In this document: positions 17,501 through 25,771 of the stretch, piece by piece
Numbering within the stretch: position 1 is the stretch's first letter
Layout of the letters: each line of letters starts with the position of its first letter
Assembly (NCBI RefSeq): GCF_014524565.1
Contig: NZ_CP060139.1
Span: 2,983,501-3,047,500 of the forward strand
Direction of reading: 5' to 3'
DNA: 64,000 nucleotides
DNA from: Croceimicrobium hydrocarbonivorans
GTDB lineage: Bacteria; Bacteroidota; Bacteroidia; Flavobacteriales; Schleiferiaceae
Notes under the pieces: generated by a model
What the model saw: the letters and a program-made list of their open reading frames with translations, nothing else
What the model was told of the DNA's origin: nothing
Database searches by the model: none
Program-made: the position numbers and the translations under genes

Positions 17501-18869
17501 AGACGTGCTGGATAAGATGAAGCCCCAGTTTATTGATCAGGGGAAAGAACGTGGGCACGACGAAGAAAAACTAAATAAGATTTGGAAGGACTGGGAAGCT
17601 TTTGCGGCCTATGCCTTTAACAAATCGCACTCTACTTGTTATTCGGTAGTAGCCTTCCATACGGGTTATCTTAAAGCGAATTATCCGGCCGAGTATATGG
17701 CCTCGGTGCTTACCCATAACATGAACGACATAAAGAAGGTGACCTTTTTTATGGAGGAGTGTAAGCGTATGGAAATTCCGGTTTTGGGTCCGGATGTAAA
17801 TGAATCCCAATTTAAGTTTACCGTAAACGATGAAGGCGCTATTCGCTTCGGTTTAGGAGGAATGAAGGGCGTTGGTGAAGGTGCGGTAATGGCGATTGTT
17901 AATGAGCGCTTTGAAAACGGTTCCTTTAATACCTTCTTCGATTTATTAAAGCGTATTGACCTAAGAGCAGTAAACAAGAAAACCTTGGAGAGCCTGGCCT
18001 TAGGTGGGGCTTTTGATAATTTCCCCAAGGTACACCGGGCTACCTTCTTTAGCGAAGGACAGGATGGTAAGACCTTTTTGGAACGTGCCCTCCGTTATGC
18101 CCAAATGCATAAGGCTCAGGAAGAATCTGCGCAGGTATCGCTTTTCGGCGAAAGCCAGGAAGTAGACATGCCCGAACCCGAAGTTCCGGTGGTGCAGCCC
18201 TGGCCACGGATGTTCTTATTGGGTAAGGAGAAAGAGGTGAATGGTCTTTACTTAAGCTCGCATCCCCTGGATGATTTTAAGTACGAGATGGATCATGTGG
18301 TGACCAATCGTTTGTCGGAATTCCAAATGATGGAGCGGATGAATGATTTTTGTGTGGCCGGAATTATCTCGGATGCCTTGCACCTCACAGCGCGTAGTGG
18401 CAAACCTTTCGGCCGATTTACCATTGAAGATTATAGCGGTAAGCATGAGTTTGCGCTCTTTGGAGATGATTACCTGAAATTCAAGTCTTATATCGAAACC
18501 AATTTGCTGGTTTTAATTCGTGGTAAAATCTCTCGCTATACGCCGCGTTGGGAAGGCGCTACCGAAAGGATCGAAGCGAAAATTAGCCAGGTAAGCTTGA
18601 TCCAGGATGTATTGGAACGCCATGCTCGTGGAGTAGAATTGCAGCTGGCAGTGCAATCCGTAAACCCCGAAAATATAGAGGCAATCAATGCCATTATAAA
18701 TGAATATCAAGGGGAGAAGTCGCTGAATCTTTTGATTTTTGATGCAGAGAATCCGAAGATAAATCTGCGTATGCCGCGTCGTAGCAAGGCTGGCATCGCA
18801 TTGCATAAACAGAGTTTAGATGCTCTGAAAGCCTTACCCTTTGCGCGAATGCAATTAAAGGCCGATTAA
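14562..18869 (+). CDS. dnaE: DNA polymerase III alpha subunit with N-terminal DnaQ-like exonuclease
   Basis: Replicative polymerase of 1435 residues. The first ~185 residues are a DEDDh 3'-5' proofreading exonuclease with FDTETTGLP (Asp6, Glu8), HNLQFDNNIL and AHNAAADVEAT. The PHP domain starts at HLHVHTQYS (His257, His259, His261). The palm has GPGRGSAAGS and PDIDIDFDDEGRG (Asp662, Asp664, Asp666). HhH and OB regions follow (VAGIISDALHLTARSGKPFGRFTIED). A likely beta-clamp motif QVSLF is at 1191-1195. The start is GTG: the exonuclease motif begins at once after it. N-terminal exonuclease fusion is known in Bacteroidota DnaE, so no separate epsilon subunit is needed for proofreading. A second, shorter alpha-type polymerase lies at 37160-40108. 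Confidence 0.96.
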   Translation: MFLIFDTETTGLPIRDDAPLSDFENWPRAVQIAWQLHDEQGNLVEAQDFVIQPDGFDIPFNAAKVHGITTAVAKEYGVPLEEAMHHFSEAVKKAKFLVGHNLQFDNNILGCEYLRLEQENILEGLPVLDTGEETREYCQLAGGRGGGYKMPRLEELHEKLFGHKFAEAHNAAADVEATTRCFFEAVRLGIFTDKHLEWTEAERDAFAAANPAMIKPIGLKVQSFKELARELEARQAAGGRSGESQDIVLDADLKFTHLHVHTQYSILQATCDVNALINKAKEEGMPAVAMTDIANLYGAFKFVSAARAAGLKPIVGVEFYLCRDHKDKSVKDNGFQIVAIAKNKAGYHNLAKLSSHGFTDGYYYVPRIDRDLLLQYKENLIVTTGSLNGEIPRLILNVGEKQAEEAFLWYLEHFGEDFYVELVDHGLEEERVVNQTLIRFAQKHGVKYFASNDVYYLGEGDANAHDILLCVKEGEYQSTPIGRGRGYRYGFPNDQYYFKTDAEMKQLFADRPEAIATTQEIVDKIEAYDLARDVLLPAFDIPDEFRDPEDEKDGGKRGENNYLRHLTYVGAKSRYGEITDDIKQRLDFELDTIANTGYPGYFLIVQDFTSQAREMGVSVGPGRGSAAGSAVAYCIGITNVDPIKYDLLFERFLNPDRVSLPDIDIDFDDEGRGKIIDWVVNKYGQNQVAQIITYGTMAGKSAIRDAGRVLQLPLSETDRVAKLVPDVKLNKLFAWSDKEMSENLNGDLLPLGKQLKELSNQNSLEAQVVNQARILEGSVRNTGIHACGVIITPDDITKFIPVSVAKDSDLYVTQFDNSVVESAGMLKMDFLGLKTLSIIKDAIAIVKARHGVEIDTDEIPLDDLKTFELYQRGETNGTFQFESPGMQKHLKALKPDKFADLIAMNALYRPGPLEYIPNFIARKHGTEEITYDLPEMEEYLAETYGITVYQEQVMLLSQSLAGFTKGEADVLRKAMGKKKRDVLDKMKPQFIDQGKERGHDEEKLNKIWKDWEAFAAYAFNKSHSTCYSVVAFHTGYLKANYPAEYMASVLTHNMNDIKKVTFFMEECKRMEIPVLGPDVNESQFKFTVNDEGAIRFGLGGMKGVGEGAVMAIVNERFENGSFNTFFDLLKRIDLRAVNKKTLESLALGGAFDNFPKVHRATFFSEGQDGKTFLERALRYAQMHKAQEESAQVSLFGESQEVDMPEPEVPVVQPWPRMFLLGKEKEVNGLYLSSHPLDDFKYEMDHVVTNRLSEFQMMERMNDFCVAGIISDALHLTARSGKPFGRFTIEDYSGKHEFALFGDDYLKFKSYIETNLLVLIRGKISRYTPRWEGATERIEAKISQVSLIQDVLERHARGVELQLAVQSVNPENIEAINAIINEYQGEKSLNLLIFDAENPKINLRMPRRSKAGIALHKQSLDALKALPFARMQLKAD

Positions 18870-18880
18870 GGATAATGGGA

Positions 18881-18913
18881 TTGCTTCGTATTATGAATGA
18901 AAAACTAATTTTG
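18881..18913 (+). promoter_or_regulatory. trxA promoter
   Basis: TTG at 18881-18883 and TAATTTTG at 18906-18913, an exact TAnnTTTG -7 element, separated by 22 bases. The trxA ATG is 24 bases downstream. The spacing is at the long end of the range accepted for flavobacterial promoters. Confidence 0.5.
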
Positions 18914-18937
18914 TAACCCTCAATAAAGGATTAAATA

Positions 18938-19255
18938 ATGGCATTAGAATTTACCGAAGCCAATTTCGAAGAATTGGTACTGAACTCAGACAAACCCGTA
19001 TTGGTTGATTTTTGGGCAGAATGGTGTGGTCCCTGTCGTATGGTAGGCCCGATTGTAGAAGAACTGTCTCAAGAATACGACGGTAAAGCAGTAATCGGCA
19101 AAGTGAATGTAGACCAACACGGCGAGATCAGCATGAAATACGGTATCCGTAATATTCCAACCTTATTGGTGTTTAAAGGCGGAGAAGTAGTAGACAAGCA
19201 AGTAGGAGTAGCTCCTAAAACTGCTTTGGCAGCTAAGCTGGACGCTCAGATGTAA
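18938..19255 (+). CDS. trxA: Thioredoxin
   Basis: 105-residue thioredoxin with the active site WCGPC (Cys30, Cys33), the buried Asp24 in VDFWAEW and the cis-proline loop NIPTLLVF. It reduces disulfides of cytoplasmic proteins such as ribonucleotide reductase, with thioredoxin reductase as electron donor. There is no signal peptide. Length and motifs are those of a canonical TrxA. It has its own promoter and is followed by a clear terminator, so it is probably a single-gene transcript between dnaE and the DUF58 gene. Confidence 0.97.
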   Translation: MALEFTEANFEELVLNSDKPVLVDFWAEWCGPCRMVGPIVEELSQEYDGKAVIGKVNVDQHGEISMKYGIRNIPTLLVFKGGEVVDKQVGVAPKTALAAKLDAQM

Positions 19256-19274
19256 GATATTCTACCAGAAGAAG

Positions 19275-19301
19275 AACCTCGCTTATTAGCGGGGTTTTTT
19301 T
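19275..19301 (+). terminator. Rho-independent terminator of trxA
   Basis: Eight-pair stem AACCTCGC/GCGGGGTT (19275-19282 and 19289-19296, one G-T pair) with loop TTATTA, running directly into seven T residues ending at 19301. It is 20 bases after the trxA stop. Confidence 0.85.
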
Positions 19302-19356
19302 ATGGGCAATCGAAGGCTTTTTAGTATCATTGTTATCTACCCTTTTATCCTGTAAA

Positions 19357-20295
19357 GTGGCTGAAATTCAATCATTAGAACCTTTTCATTACCGCGATTT
19401 TGAGCAGCTTGAGCTCCTGGCTAAGCAAGTGGTAGAAGGTTTTATTACCGGATTACATAAAAGTCCCTTTCATGGCTTCTCGGTAGAATTTTCGGAACAT
19501 CGAATTTACAATCCTGGCGAATCCATTCGTAATATCGACTGGAAGCTCTTTGCCCGTACCGATCGTTTGTACACCAAGCGCTATGAGGAGGAAACCAATT
19601 TACGCTGTCGGATTCTCTTAGATACTTCTGGGAGTATGTTCTACCCTCGGGAGCGCATGCGCCAGGTGGAAAATCCTTCCAAATTTCTGTTTAGTGCTAC
19701 CGCCACTTTGGCCTTGATGAATTTGCTCAAGCGTCAGCGTGATGCCGTTGCCCTGAGTTTATTTGGTAGAGAGGATTTTCACAGTCAGGTAGGTTCAACC
19801 TATCAGCATCATAAGGCCTTAGCCACCAAGCTTTCTCAAATTTTAGAGGAGAAATCGTTAAAAGGAGAGGAGCAGGTGAGCCTGAGTGATCAACTGCATT
19901 TAATGGCAGAGCGCACAGAGCGTCGTTCTCTAATTATCATTTTCAGTGATCTATTGGAGGTGCAAGATGATCCCCAAGCTTTTTTAGATGCCCTGCAACA
20001 TTTGAAGCATGGCAAACACGAAGTGGTTCTGTTTCACACCTTAGATCGTGAGACAGAAACAGACTTTGATTTTCAATCGGGCCCTCACAAATTTGTGGAT
20101 CTGGAAACCGGGCAAGAACTGCGCCTCAATCCAGCCGATATTCAAGGGGCTTATCAAGAACAAATGAATGCATTCCGCGATCTTTTAAGACGGAAATGCT
20201 TGCAATATCGCATCGACCTGCATGAGGTGGATGTGAAAGATGGATATTCTAAAGTTTTACAATCCTACTTACTTAAACGTAAAAAGCTCTATTGA
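19357..20295 (+). CDS. DUF58 domain-containing protein
   Basis: About 312 residues of the DUF58 family, which has a von Willebrand A-like fold and usually works with MoxR AAA+ ATPases in assembly or stress functions. Visible signs are the DUF58 core GFSVEFSEHRIYNPGESIRNIDWKLFART and the MIDAS-like DTSGSM, with SLIIIFSDL later. There is no signal peptide or membrane helix. There is no ATG: the frame opens at TTG 19330, and GTG 19357 (MAEIQSLEPF) is preferred because the family's N-terminus starts close to it; either is possible. No MoxR gene lies next to it, unlike in most Bacteroidota. Its stop overlaps the start of the alkaline phosphatase gene. Confidence 0.85.
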   Translation: MAEIQSLEPFHYRDFEQLELLAKQVVEGFITGLHKSPFHGFSVEFSEHRIYNPGESIRNIDWKLFARTDRLYTKRYEEETNLRCRILLDTSGSMFYPRERMRQVENPSKFLFSATATLALMNLLKRQRDAVALSLFGREDFHSQVGSTYQHHKALATKLSQILEEKSLKGEEQVSLSDQLHLMAERTERRSLIIIFSDLLEVQDDPQAFLDALQHLKHGKHEVVLFHTLDRETETDFDFQSGPHKFVDLETGQELRLNPADIQGAYQEQMNAFRDLLRRKCLQYRIDLHEVDVKDGYSKVLQSYLLKRKKLY

Positions 20296-21422
20296 TGAAC
20301 TTCAATGCTCTTATCCTCAGCTTACTGACCTTGTTTTTCGTGGCAGATGGCAATCAGCCTCAAGCTAAATCGGCGAAGAAGCCCAAAGCCAAGCGTCCTA
20401 ATATTATCCTGATGATTGGAGATGGTATGGGCCATGCACAATTATCTACGGCGCTATTTTATGGCAATAAGGAGCCGCAATACCTACGCTTTCCGATTGT
20501 AGGTTTAAGTCGTACTTCCAGCAGCAGCCATAAGATTACTGATTCGGCAGCCGGGGCAACCGCCTTTAGTTGCGGAGTTAAAACCTATAATGGATCTATT
20601 GGAATGGCGGCAGATACCACTGCCTTGGAAACTATTTTAGAGTATCTGGATAAAGAAAATTGGAAGACAGGCCTAATTGCTACTTCTTCTATAACTCATG
20701 CAACTCCGGCTTCTTTTTATGCCCATGTTCCAATGCGTAAGCAGGAATTTGAAATCGCGGAGCAGTTCCTAAGCTCTCAGGTTGATTTCGCAGCAGGAGG
20801 GGGGAAGCGCTTTTTCTTCAATCGTTTGGATGAGCGCAATTTATTTCCAGATTTTGCCAAGGTGGGAATCGAAGTAGATACCACTGCTTTAGAGGCTAAG
20901 CAATGGCAGAAGGATAAGCGTTATGCCTATTTGTTGGCTCAAGATGGGATGACTCCTGTTTATCAAGGTCGGGATGAATTTTTACCAAATGCTACTGCTA
21001 TGGCTTTGGATTATTTTGATGCTACGGCAGCGGATGAGCCTTTCTTTATGATGGTAGAAGGTTCTCAAATTGACTGGGGTGGTCATGCTAACAATGGCGA
21101 ATATTTGGTTAATGAAATGCTGGATTTTGATAAGGCAATTGGCGTGGCTCTCGATTACGCTGAGAAGGATGGTAATACGATCGTTATTGTAACTGCTGAT
21201 CACGAATGTGGTGGTTTCGCAATGGTAAGTGAAGAGGTGGAAGTGCCTTTCCGCGGCAAGCAAAATGATTACGATTCCTTGCGCTTTAGCTTCGGTAGTG
21301 GTGGACACTCTTCAAGCATGGTTCCGGTATTGGCTTATGGACCTGGAAGTCAAATCTTCAGTGGGATTTATCAGAACAACAGCATTTATCAGAAAATGAT
21401 GATGTTGGCGGGTTATAATTAA
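20295..21422 (+). CDS. Alkaline phosphatase
   Basis: 375-residue metal-dependent phosphomonoesterase. An N-terminal signal peptide (FNALILSLLTLFFVADG) is followed by a Lys/Pro-rich linker and the catalytic domain: NIILMIGDGMGHAQ (first metal Asp), HKITDSAAGATAF (phosphorylated Ser84), then VEGSQIDWGGHAN and VTADHECGGFA, with HSSSMVPV near the end; these supply the remaining zinc and magnesium ligands. It should act in the periplasm or outside. The frame can begin at TTG 20292, but the ATG at 20295 shares one base with the DUF58 stop codon (TGATG), a classical coupling arrangement. No T9SS tail is present. Confidence 0.93.
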   Translation: MNFNALILSLLTLFFVADGNQPQAKSAKKPKAKRPNIILMIGDGMGHAQLSTALFYGNKEPQYLRFPIVGLSRTSSSSHKITDSAAGATAFSCGVKTYNGSIGMAADTTALETILEYLDKENWKTGLIATSSITHATPASFYAHVPMRKQEFEIAEQFLSSQVDFAAGGGKRFFFNRLDERNLFPDFAKVGIEVDTTALEAKQWQKDKRYAYLLAQDGMTPVYQGRDEFLPNATAMALDYFDATAADEPFFMMVEGSQIDWGGHANNGEYLVNEMLDFDKAIGVALDYAEKDGNTIVIVTADHECGGFAMVSEEVEVPFRGKQNDYDSLRFSFGSGGHSSSMVPVLAYGPGSQIFSGIYQNNSIYQKMMMLAGYN

Positions 21423-21426
21423 AAAG

Positions 21427-21455
21427 AAAACGCGCCAGTAAACTGACGCGTTTTT
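21427..21455 (+). terminator. Terminator of the alkaline phosphatase gene
   Basis: A stem made of AAAACGCG...CGCGTTTT with inner CAG/CTG pairs and one mismatch, loop TAAA, followed by T residues (21451-21455). The A run on the other side could let it work in both directions. It starts within five bases of the stop codon. Confidence 0.8.
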
Positions 21456-21560
21456 AGAGAATACCCCCTCGAATGTTTTTTCAAGTCCGACTATCTATTA
21501 CCCACTAAACGAACTCGACATTCAAGGCCTGCACAAGGCAGACCAGGTATTTCTGCAGTT

Positions 21561-21908
21561 TTATACTGCGGGACGCAATAGGATGCGGTTCATTGAATCC
21601 AGCAACATTTGCACCTGGAACACGAGGTCCTGGTCTGGCATTTCAATGTCCAAACGGTGGTACAATGGTTCATTTTGTGAAACGCTGAATTCAAAATGGT
21701 GATCACCACTCCTGAATTCTCTGAGCCGAACTACCATCTCGTAAGTTTGATCACCACTGCGGTCTTTCACCTGATAAAAAGAGTAGCGAGGCATTTTGCC
21801 TCCAATGAGTTCCGCTTCTCTTTCCTGGCGTGAAAGCTTTGGTATTGCTTGCACATGATCAAATCTTGCGGTTAATAGTTCCAAGGCTTCTTCCTTGTCT
21901 ATTACCAT
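21561..21908 (-). CDS. Small conserved-looking cytoplasmic protein, unknown function
   Basis: 115 residues, no signal peptide, no membrane segment, no cysteines, and no motif I recognise. Composition is charged and balanced (many Glu, Arg, Asp), with alternating helix-like (DKEEALELLTARFDHV) and strand-like (TYEMVVRLREF, HHFEFSV) stretches, so a small alpha/beta fold is likely. The codon use matches its neighbours and the start is an ATG. It stands alone between two terminators. Confidence 0.6.
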   Translation of the reverse strand: MVIDKEEALELLTARFDHVQAIPKLSRQEREAELIGGKMPRYSFYQVKDRSGDQTYEMVVRLREFRSGDHHFEFSVSQNEPLYHRLDIEMPDQDLVFQVQMLLDSMNRILLRPAV

Positions 21909-22097
21909 AAAAAATCCCTCTATACAGATACAAATATAGGCTTTTCACATACAAAACGACTATCAATCAGACTGATGCGGTAGTATAAAATACCTATTGC
22001 TTTACTAAGTAATTGGCAATCAGAATTTTGGCTGCAATAATTAGTTTCAGGAGTCTGGCTTTGGTAGAGCTCTGATCATGAGGTGTTTAGCGGCAAT

Positions 22098-22132
22098 AAA
22101 AAAGCCCCGATACCTATGGGCTCGGGGCTTTT
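22098..22132 (-). terminator. Terminator of the secreted amylase gene
   Basis: An 11-pair perfect stem AAAAGCCCCGA/TCGGGGCTTTT (22100-22110 and 22122-22132) with an 11-base loop. The plus-strand A run at its left edge becomes a T run on the minus strand, 20 bases after the stop of the amylase gene. Confidence 0.88.
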
Positions 22133-22152
22133 CGCTCATTAGTAGGCTGTTC

Positions 22153-24942
22153 TTAACGCAGCATAATCTTTTGGTGGAAGCTTTCACCGTCTCGTTCTAC
22201 CTGAACCAGATACATTCCCTTGGGGAGATGACTTACTTCTAATTCTAGGTATTCGCCCACCGCAGTTTTTTCTAAACTGTTTTGAAGCAATAGATTTCCG
22301 CTGAGGTCGTAAATGCTTAATTGGGCATTTTCTTTTCCGCGACCATTAAGTTCGATGATGATGCGGTCTTCAGCAGGATTTGGGTATACCAGTAATTGCT
22401 CAGTGAAGAGTGGATTTTCACCCAATGACACATCATTTTGCACTTCAATTTTTTGAGTGGTGTACAGGCGGTACTCACCAGGCTGTAAATTCAAAGTGGC
22501 ATTTACATTGCTCACATTAATGCTATCTCCACTAAAGTACTCGTACCACCATCCGGTATTTTGGAAGTTAGGATCTGCATTTTGAGCCACAACATCGAAG
22601 TTACCGAGGATGGTCGCATTGAAATTGCTGTGATCCAGATTAATTCGCTTGGTAGCACCACTTAAGTCATAGCGGTAGTTATTACTATTAAAGGTAGGAT
22701 TCTGAACTCTTAGGTTGATGATATCTGAAACCACCTCGAAAAGTCGGGCCCGGTTGGCATCATTTTGATAGTTCCAGCGAATGGGCTTATTACATACGCG
22801 ACAAGGATCATTAATTCCTACATCATAACCCAATTCGCCAAATTGCCAGAGCATTTTAGGTCCGGGGATAGTGTAGAGGAATAAAGAAGTTAATTCTTTA
22901 CGCGCCAGAGCAGTTGCCAAAACTTGAGTGTCGTAACCGCCGGAGGAATTACCATAGTTCAGCAATTTGTACATAATGCGCTCCTCATCATGACTTTCTT
23001 GATAGGCAACCAAATGCTTATAGGTCCAACCGCGTTGCGAATGGAATGCACCAGAGAAGTTAGAACCGGATAACCAGCCCATGGCTGCTTCGCCATAATC
23101 GTGATTGTGATTTCCCCAAAGCAAGAAGCCTTGATCCGAAAGGGCCTTTTCTTCAGAATTATCCGCAAAATGCTCCAGAATCATCACGGCTGAAGATTTA
23201 GCAGATTCCATCTGGCCTTTTAGGCGATTTAGGATGTCGATACGGCTTTGGTCGTACTGACCCCAGGCACCGGTATTCCCTAAAGTATTGTTTTGAGTAA
23301 AGCCTTTGGAGAGGTCCATTCGATAACCATCCACCTTGTACTCGCTTACCCAATATTTCATAATGCGCTCGGCAAAATCTTTGGTAGCCTGTGATTCGTG
23401 GTTGAAGTCGTAGCCTACATTGAAATCATGTTTGGCGTCTACGTTTAACCAAGGGTTTTGGGGGGAAGGCTTACCATATTGACCCGCAGTCGGATCAAAA
23501 TACAATTGCACTAAAGGACTCTGACCAAAGGCATGGTTAAGTACGACATCAATAATAACGGCAATACCGCGACCATGGCAGATGTCTACAAACTCTTTAA
23601 ACTTCTCTGGTGTGCCATAATATTTATCCAAAGCCATGTGGAAGCTTGGGTTATAGCCCCAACTTTCATTGCCTTCAAATTCATTAACCGGCATCAATTC
23701 GATGGCATTAACACCAAGGCGATCCAGGTAGTCTAAAGTGTCAATTAGAGTTTGGTAATTGTGGGTGGCGATGAAATCGCGGATATGTAATTCGTATATG
23801 ATCAGCTCATCCTTGCCGGGAGGCGTGAAATTTGGATTTTGCCAATTATAAGCCGGACGATCCATCTGGATTAAGCTGGTGATACCCGTGGTTTTCCCGG
23901 TAGGATAGTCAGGTAAATTAGGCCAGGTAGTAGCACCGATATAGGAGTCGTTCCAAGGATCGAGAATTAATTCTGAATAGGGATCCGCAACTTTGAGGTC
24001 GCCATCCACCCAATATTGGAAGGCATAGAAATCACCAGGATTCAAGTTATCGATGCTTAACCACCAATCACTACCATTCGGATCTTTCTTCATGAAGTAA
24101 TCCGGATGAGGTTGCCAATTGTTGAAATCACCAATTACATAAACGTAATTTTTAAAAGGAGCATGAAGCTTCAAGGTGATTTTGGAGGGGCTATCGTAAT
24201 TGATACCATACTCGGTGCCAGAAGGAACGGCCTGAGTTTGCACAGCACTATTTACCACATAGTATACGGTGTCGCGCTCAATAGTGCTGCCATCATCGGC
24301 AACCAGTTCCACTAAGTGCATACCTGCAGCGCCAGCCGCAAAGCTGCTATTAATGCTGCGGGCATTGCTAACCGAGCTTTTTAAAACACCATTATCATAA
24401 ATGTCGATATCCGCATCTTTACTGGTAGCTCCGCTGAAGCTGAGGTTTTGACCAGTAGTGGCGATTTGAGTAGTAGCAGGACTTAAGAATGCGGCTAAAA
24501 GTCCGGCATTCGCAGGATAAATAGGGTAGAAAATATCGCTGCCATCGGCGGCACGGCCCACATTATTTCCAGCTTGATCTCTAAATACGAAGGATAATTC
24601 GGTTACCACCGTACCCGCACTTACATTATAGAAGGTAGGGATGTGGTAGGTAATGCTGTGTTTATTGTTCCCAAGGGGAGTCATTACTACATTCGGATCT
24701 GCGGTTCCCCAGTTGCCCTGTACATTTTGCCAGTTTCCGGGGCCACCGGCTTGAGTAATAATTCCGGTGTGAGCATATACGGGTACAAATCCCACTAAGG
24801 CACCATTCCCTTCAGTTGCATCGAAGGTGATAGTTACCGTGTCATTTTGAGTTGGAAAGGCCGGGTCTACGGATACCACCTGTGCCGGGATGACAAAGGG
24901 GAGCAGTATCAGCATCCAAAGCTTAGTAATCTTAAAGTCCAT
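22153..24942 (-). CDS. Secreted alpha-amylase family protein with CBM48 and T9SS sorting domain
   Basis: About 929 residues. After a signal peptide (LWMLILLPFVIPAQ) come beta-sandwich regions (about 20-245), then a CBM48 domain (KNYVYVIGDFNNWQPHPDY), then a GH13 barrel with GVNAIELMPVNEF, IIDVVLNHAFG, VDGYRMDLSKG (nucleophile Asp543), ILEHFADN (acid/base Glu590) and QESHDEERI (His651, Asp652). The C-terminus is a T9SS sorting domain (LLVYPNPAEDRIIIEL ... KGMYLVQVERDGESFHQKIMLR). All three catalytic acids are present, so it should be an active extracellular starch- or pullulan-degrading enzyme. The start at 24942 puts the signal peptide first; a longer frame to 24966 adds eight residues. Confidence 0.92.
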   Translation of the reverse strand: MDFKITKLWMLILLPFVIPAQVVSVDPAFPTQNDTVTITFDATEGNGALVGFVPVYAHTGIITQAGGPGNWQNVQGNWGTADPNVVMTPLGNNKHSITYHIPTFYNVSAGTVVTELSFVFRDQAGNNVGRAADGSDIFYPIYPANAGLLAAFLSPATTQIATTGQNLSFSGATSKDADIDIYDNGVLKSSVSNARSINSSFAAGAAGMHLVELVADDGSTIERDTVYYVVNSAVQTQAVPSGTEYGINYDSPSKITLKLHAPFKNYVYVIGDFNNWQPHPDYFMKKDPNGSDWWLSIDNLNPGDFYAFQYWVDGDLKVADPYSELILDPWNDSYIGATTWPNLPDYPTGKTTGITSLIQMDRPAYNWQNPNFTPPGKDELIIYELHIRDFIATHNYQTLIDTLDYLDRLGVNAIELMPVNEFEGNESWGYNPSFHMALDKYYGTPEKFKEFVDICHGRGIAVIIDVVLNHAFGQSPLVQLYFDPTAGQYGKPSPQNPWLNVDAKHDFNVGYDFNHESQATKDFAERIMKYWVSEYKVDGYRMDLSKGFTQNNTLGNTGAWGQYDQSRIDILNRLKGQMESAKSSAVMILEHFADNSEEKALSDQGFLLWGNHNHDYGEAAMGWLSGSNFSGAFHSQRGWTYKHLVAYQESHDEERIMYKLLNYGNSSGGYDTQVLATALARKELTSLFLYTIPGPKMLWQFGELGYDVGINDPCRVCNKPIRWNYQNDANRARLFEVVSDIINLRVQNPTFNSNNYRYDLSGATKRINLDHSNFNATILGNFDVVAQNADPNFQNTGWWYEYFSGDSINVSNVNATLNLQPGEYRLYTTQKIEVQNDVSLGENPLFTEQLLVYPNPAEDRIIIELNGRGKENAQLSIYDLSGNLLLQNSLEKTAVGEYLELEVSHLPKGMYLVQVERDGESFHQKIMLR

Positions 24943-24963
24943 AGTAGTATAAAATTTACTCTG

Positions 24964-25045
24964 CAAAATACATAAAAATTGTATTGATCAAAAGGGGTTC
25001 TCGCTCTGTATCCCTTTGCTAGTCTAGTTTGTGTCATTTTTACAC
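24964..25045 (-). promoter_or_regulatory. Promoter-like elements and upstream operator-like repeat of the amylase gene
   Basis: On the minus strand a weak -33/-7 pair is seen: TTTTG (24993-24989) and TATTTTG (24970-24964), spaced 18 bases and one base short of TAnnTTTG. Further upstream, at 25031-25045, is GTGTC-ATTTT-TACAC, one change from the perfect repeat found before GH31 and glgE. Here it lies about 38 bases upstream of the -33 element rather than inside the promoter, so the same factor could act differently at this site. Confidence 0.45.
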
Positions 25046-25192
25046 TTAAACCCAGTCCTAGCTTGAGATACGCGCTTTTTCGACAAAGTAGATTTAGGCA
25101 GGATTCAGAAAAATCCAATTTGGAATTTCAACTTTTTTGGCCCTCAATTTTTCTTAAAAGCCTTTCTTTGGCCTCCAGAAAAATGCATTCTC

Positions 25193-25771
25193 ATGGCCGA
25201 TTTAATTTTTGCCTCCCACAATGACAATAAGAGTCGGGAAATCCGTCAATTGCTTCCCGATTATCAGATAGCTTCTTTAAAGGATTTGGGTTTTACTGAA
25301 GATATCCCGGAGACTGGAAATAGTCTTGATGTTAATGCAGCGATTAAGGCCGAGCGCATTTTTAAAGAGTATCAAAAACCGGTATTTGCAGATGATACAG
25401 GCTTAATCGTTCCCGCTTTGGATGGGGCCCCTGGCGTTTTCTCAGCGCGTTATGCCGGCCCGGAAGCCAATGCTCAGGCTAATATGGCTAAACTGCTTAG
25501 AGAATTAGAAGGTGAAGAAAATCGCTATGCCTATTTCGAAACAGTAATCTGCTATATAGATGCCCAAGGTGAAAAGCACTTTTTTAGTGGTAAGGTAAAA
25601 GGTCGGATTCTCGAGCAGCAACAGGGCGAACAGGGATTTGGCTATGATCCTGTTTTTTGTGCCGAAGGGGAAAGTTTAAGTTTTGCCGAGATGAGCCCGG
25701 CTGCCAAGAATGCCATTAGCCACCGGGGTAGAGCATTAGAAGCCTTTATTCGCTTTCTTCAGCCAAGCTGA
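25193..25771 (+). CDS. rdgB: Non-canonical purine NTP pyrophosphatase (RdgB/HAM1)
   Basis: 192 residues, the normal RdgB/HAM1 length. It removes dITP, ITP and XTP from the nucleotide pool by splitting them to the monophosphate and pyrophosphate. Typical motifs are IFASHNDNKSREI at the N-terminus (substrate and Mg binding), FADDTGLIVPALDGAPGVFSARYAG, and the C-terminal GYDPVF with SFAEMSPAAKNAISHRGRA. The last 26 bases overlap the 3' end of the convergent rsmD gene. Confidence 0.95.
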   Translation: MADLIFASHNDNKSREIRQLLPDYQIASLKDLGFTEDIPETGNSLDVNAAIKAERIFKEYQKPVFADDTGLIVPALDGAPGVFSARYAGPEANAQANMAKLLRELEGEENRYAYFETVICYIDAQGEKHFFSGKVKGRILEQQQGEQGFGYDPVFCAEGESLSFAEMSPAAKNAISHRGRALEAFIRFLQPS

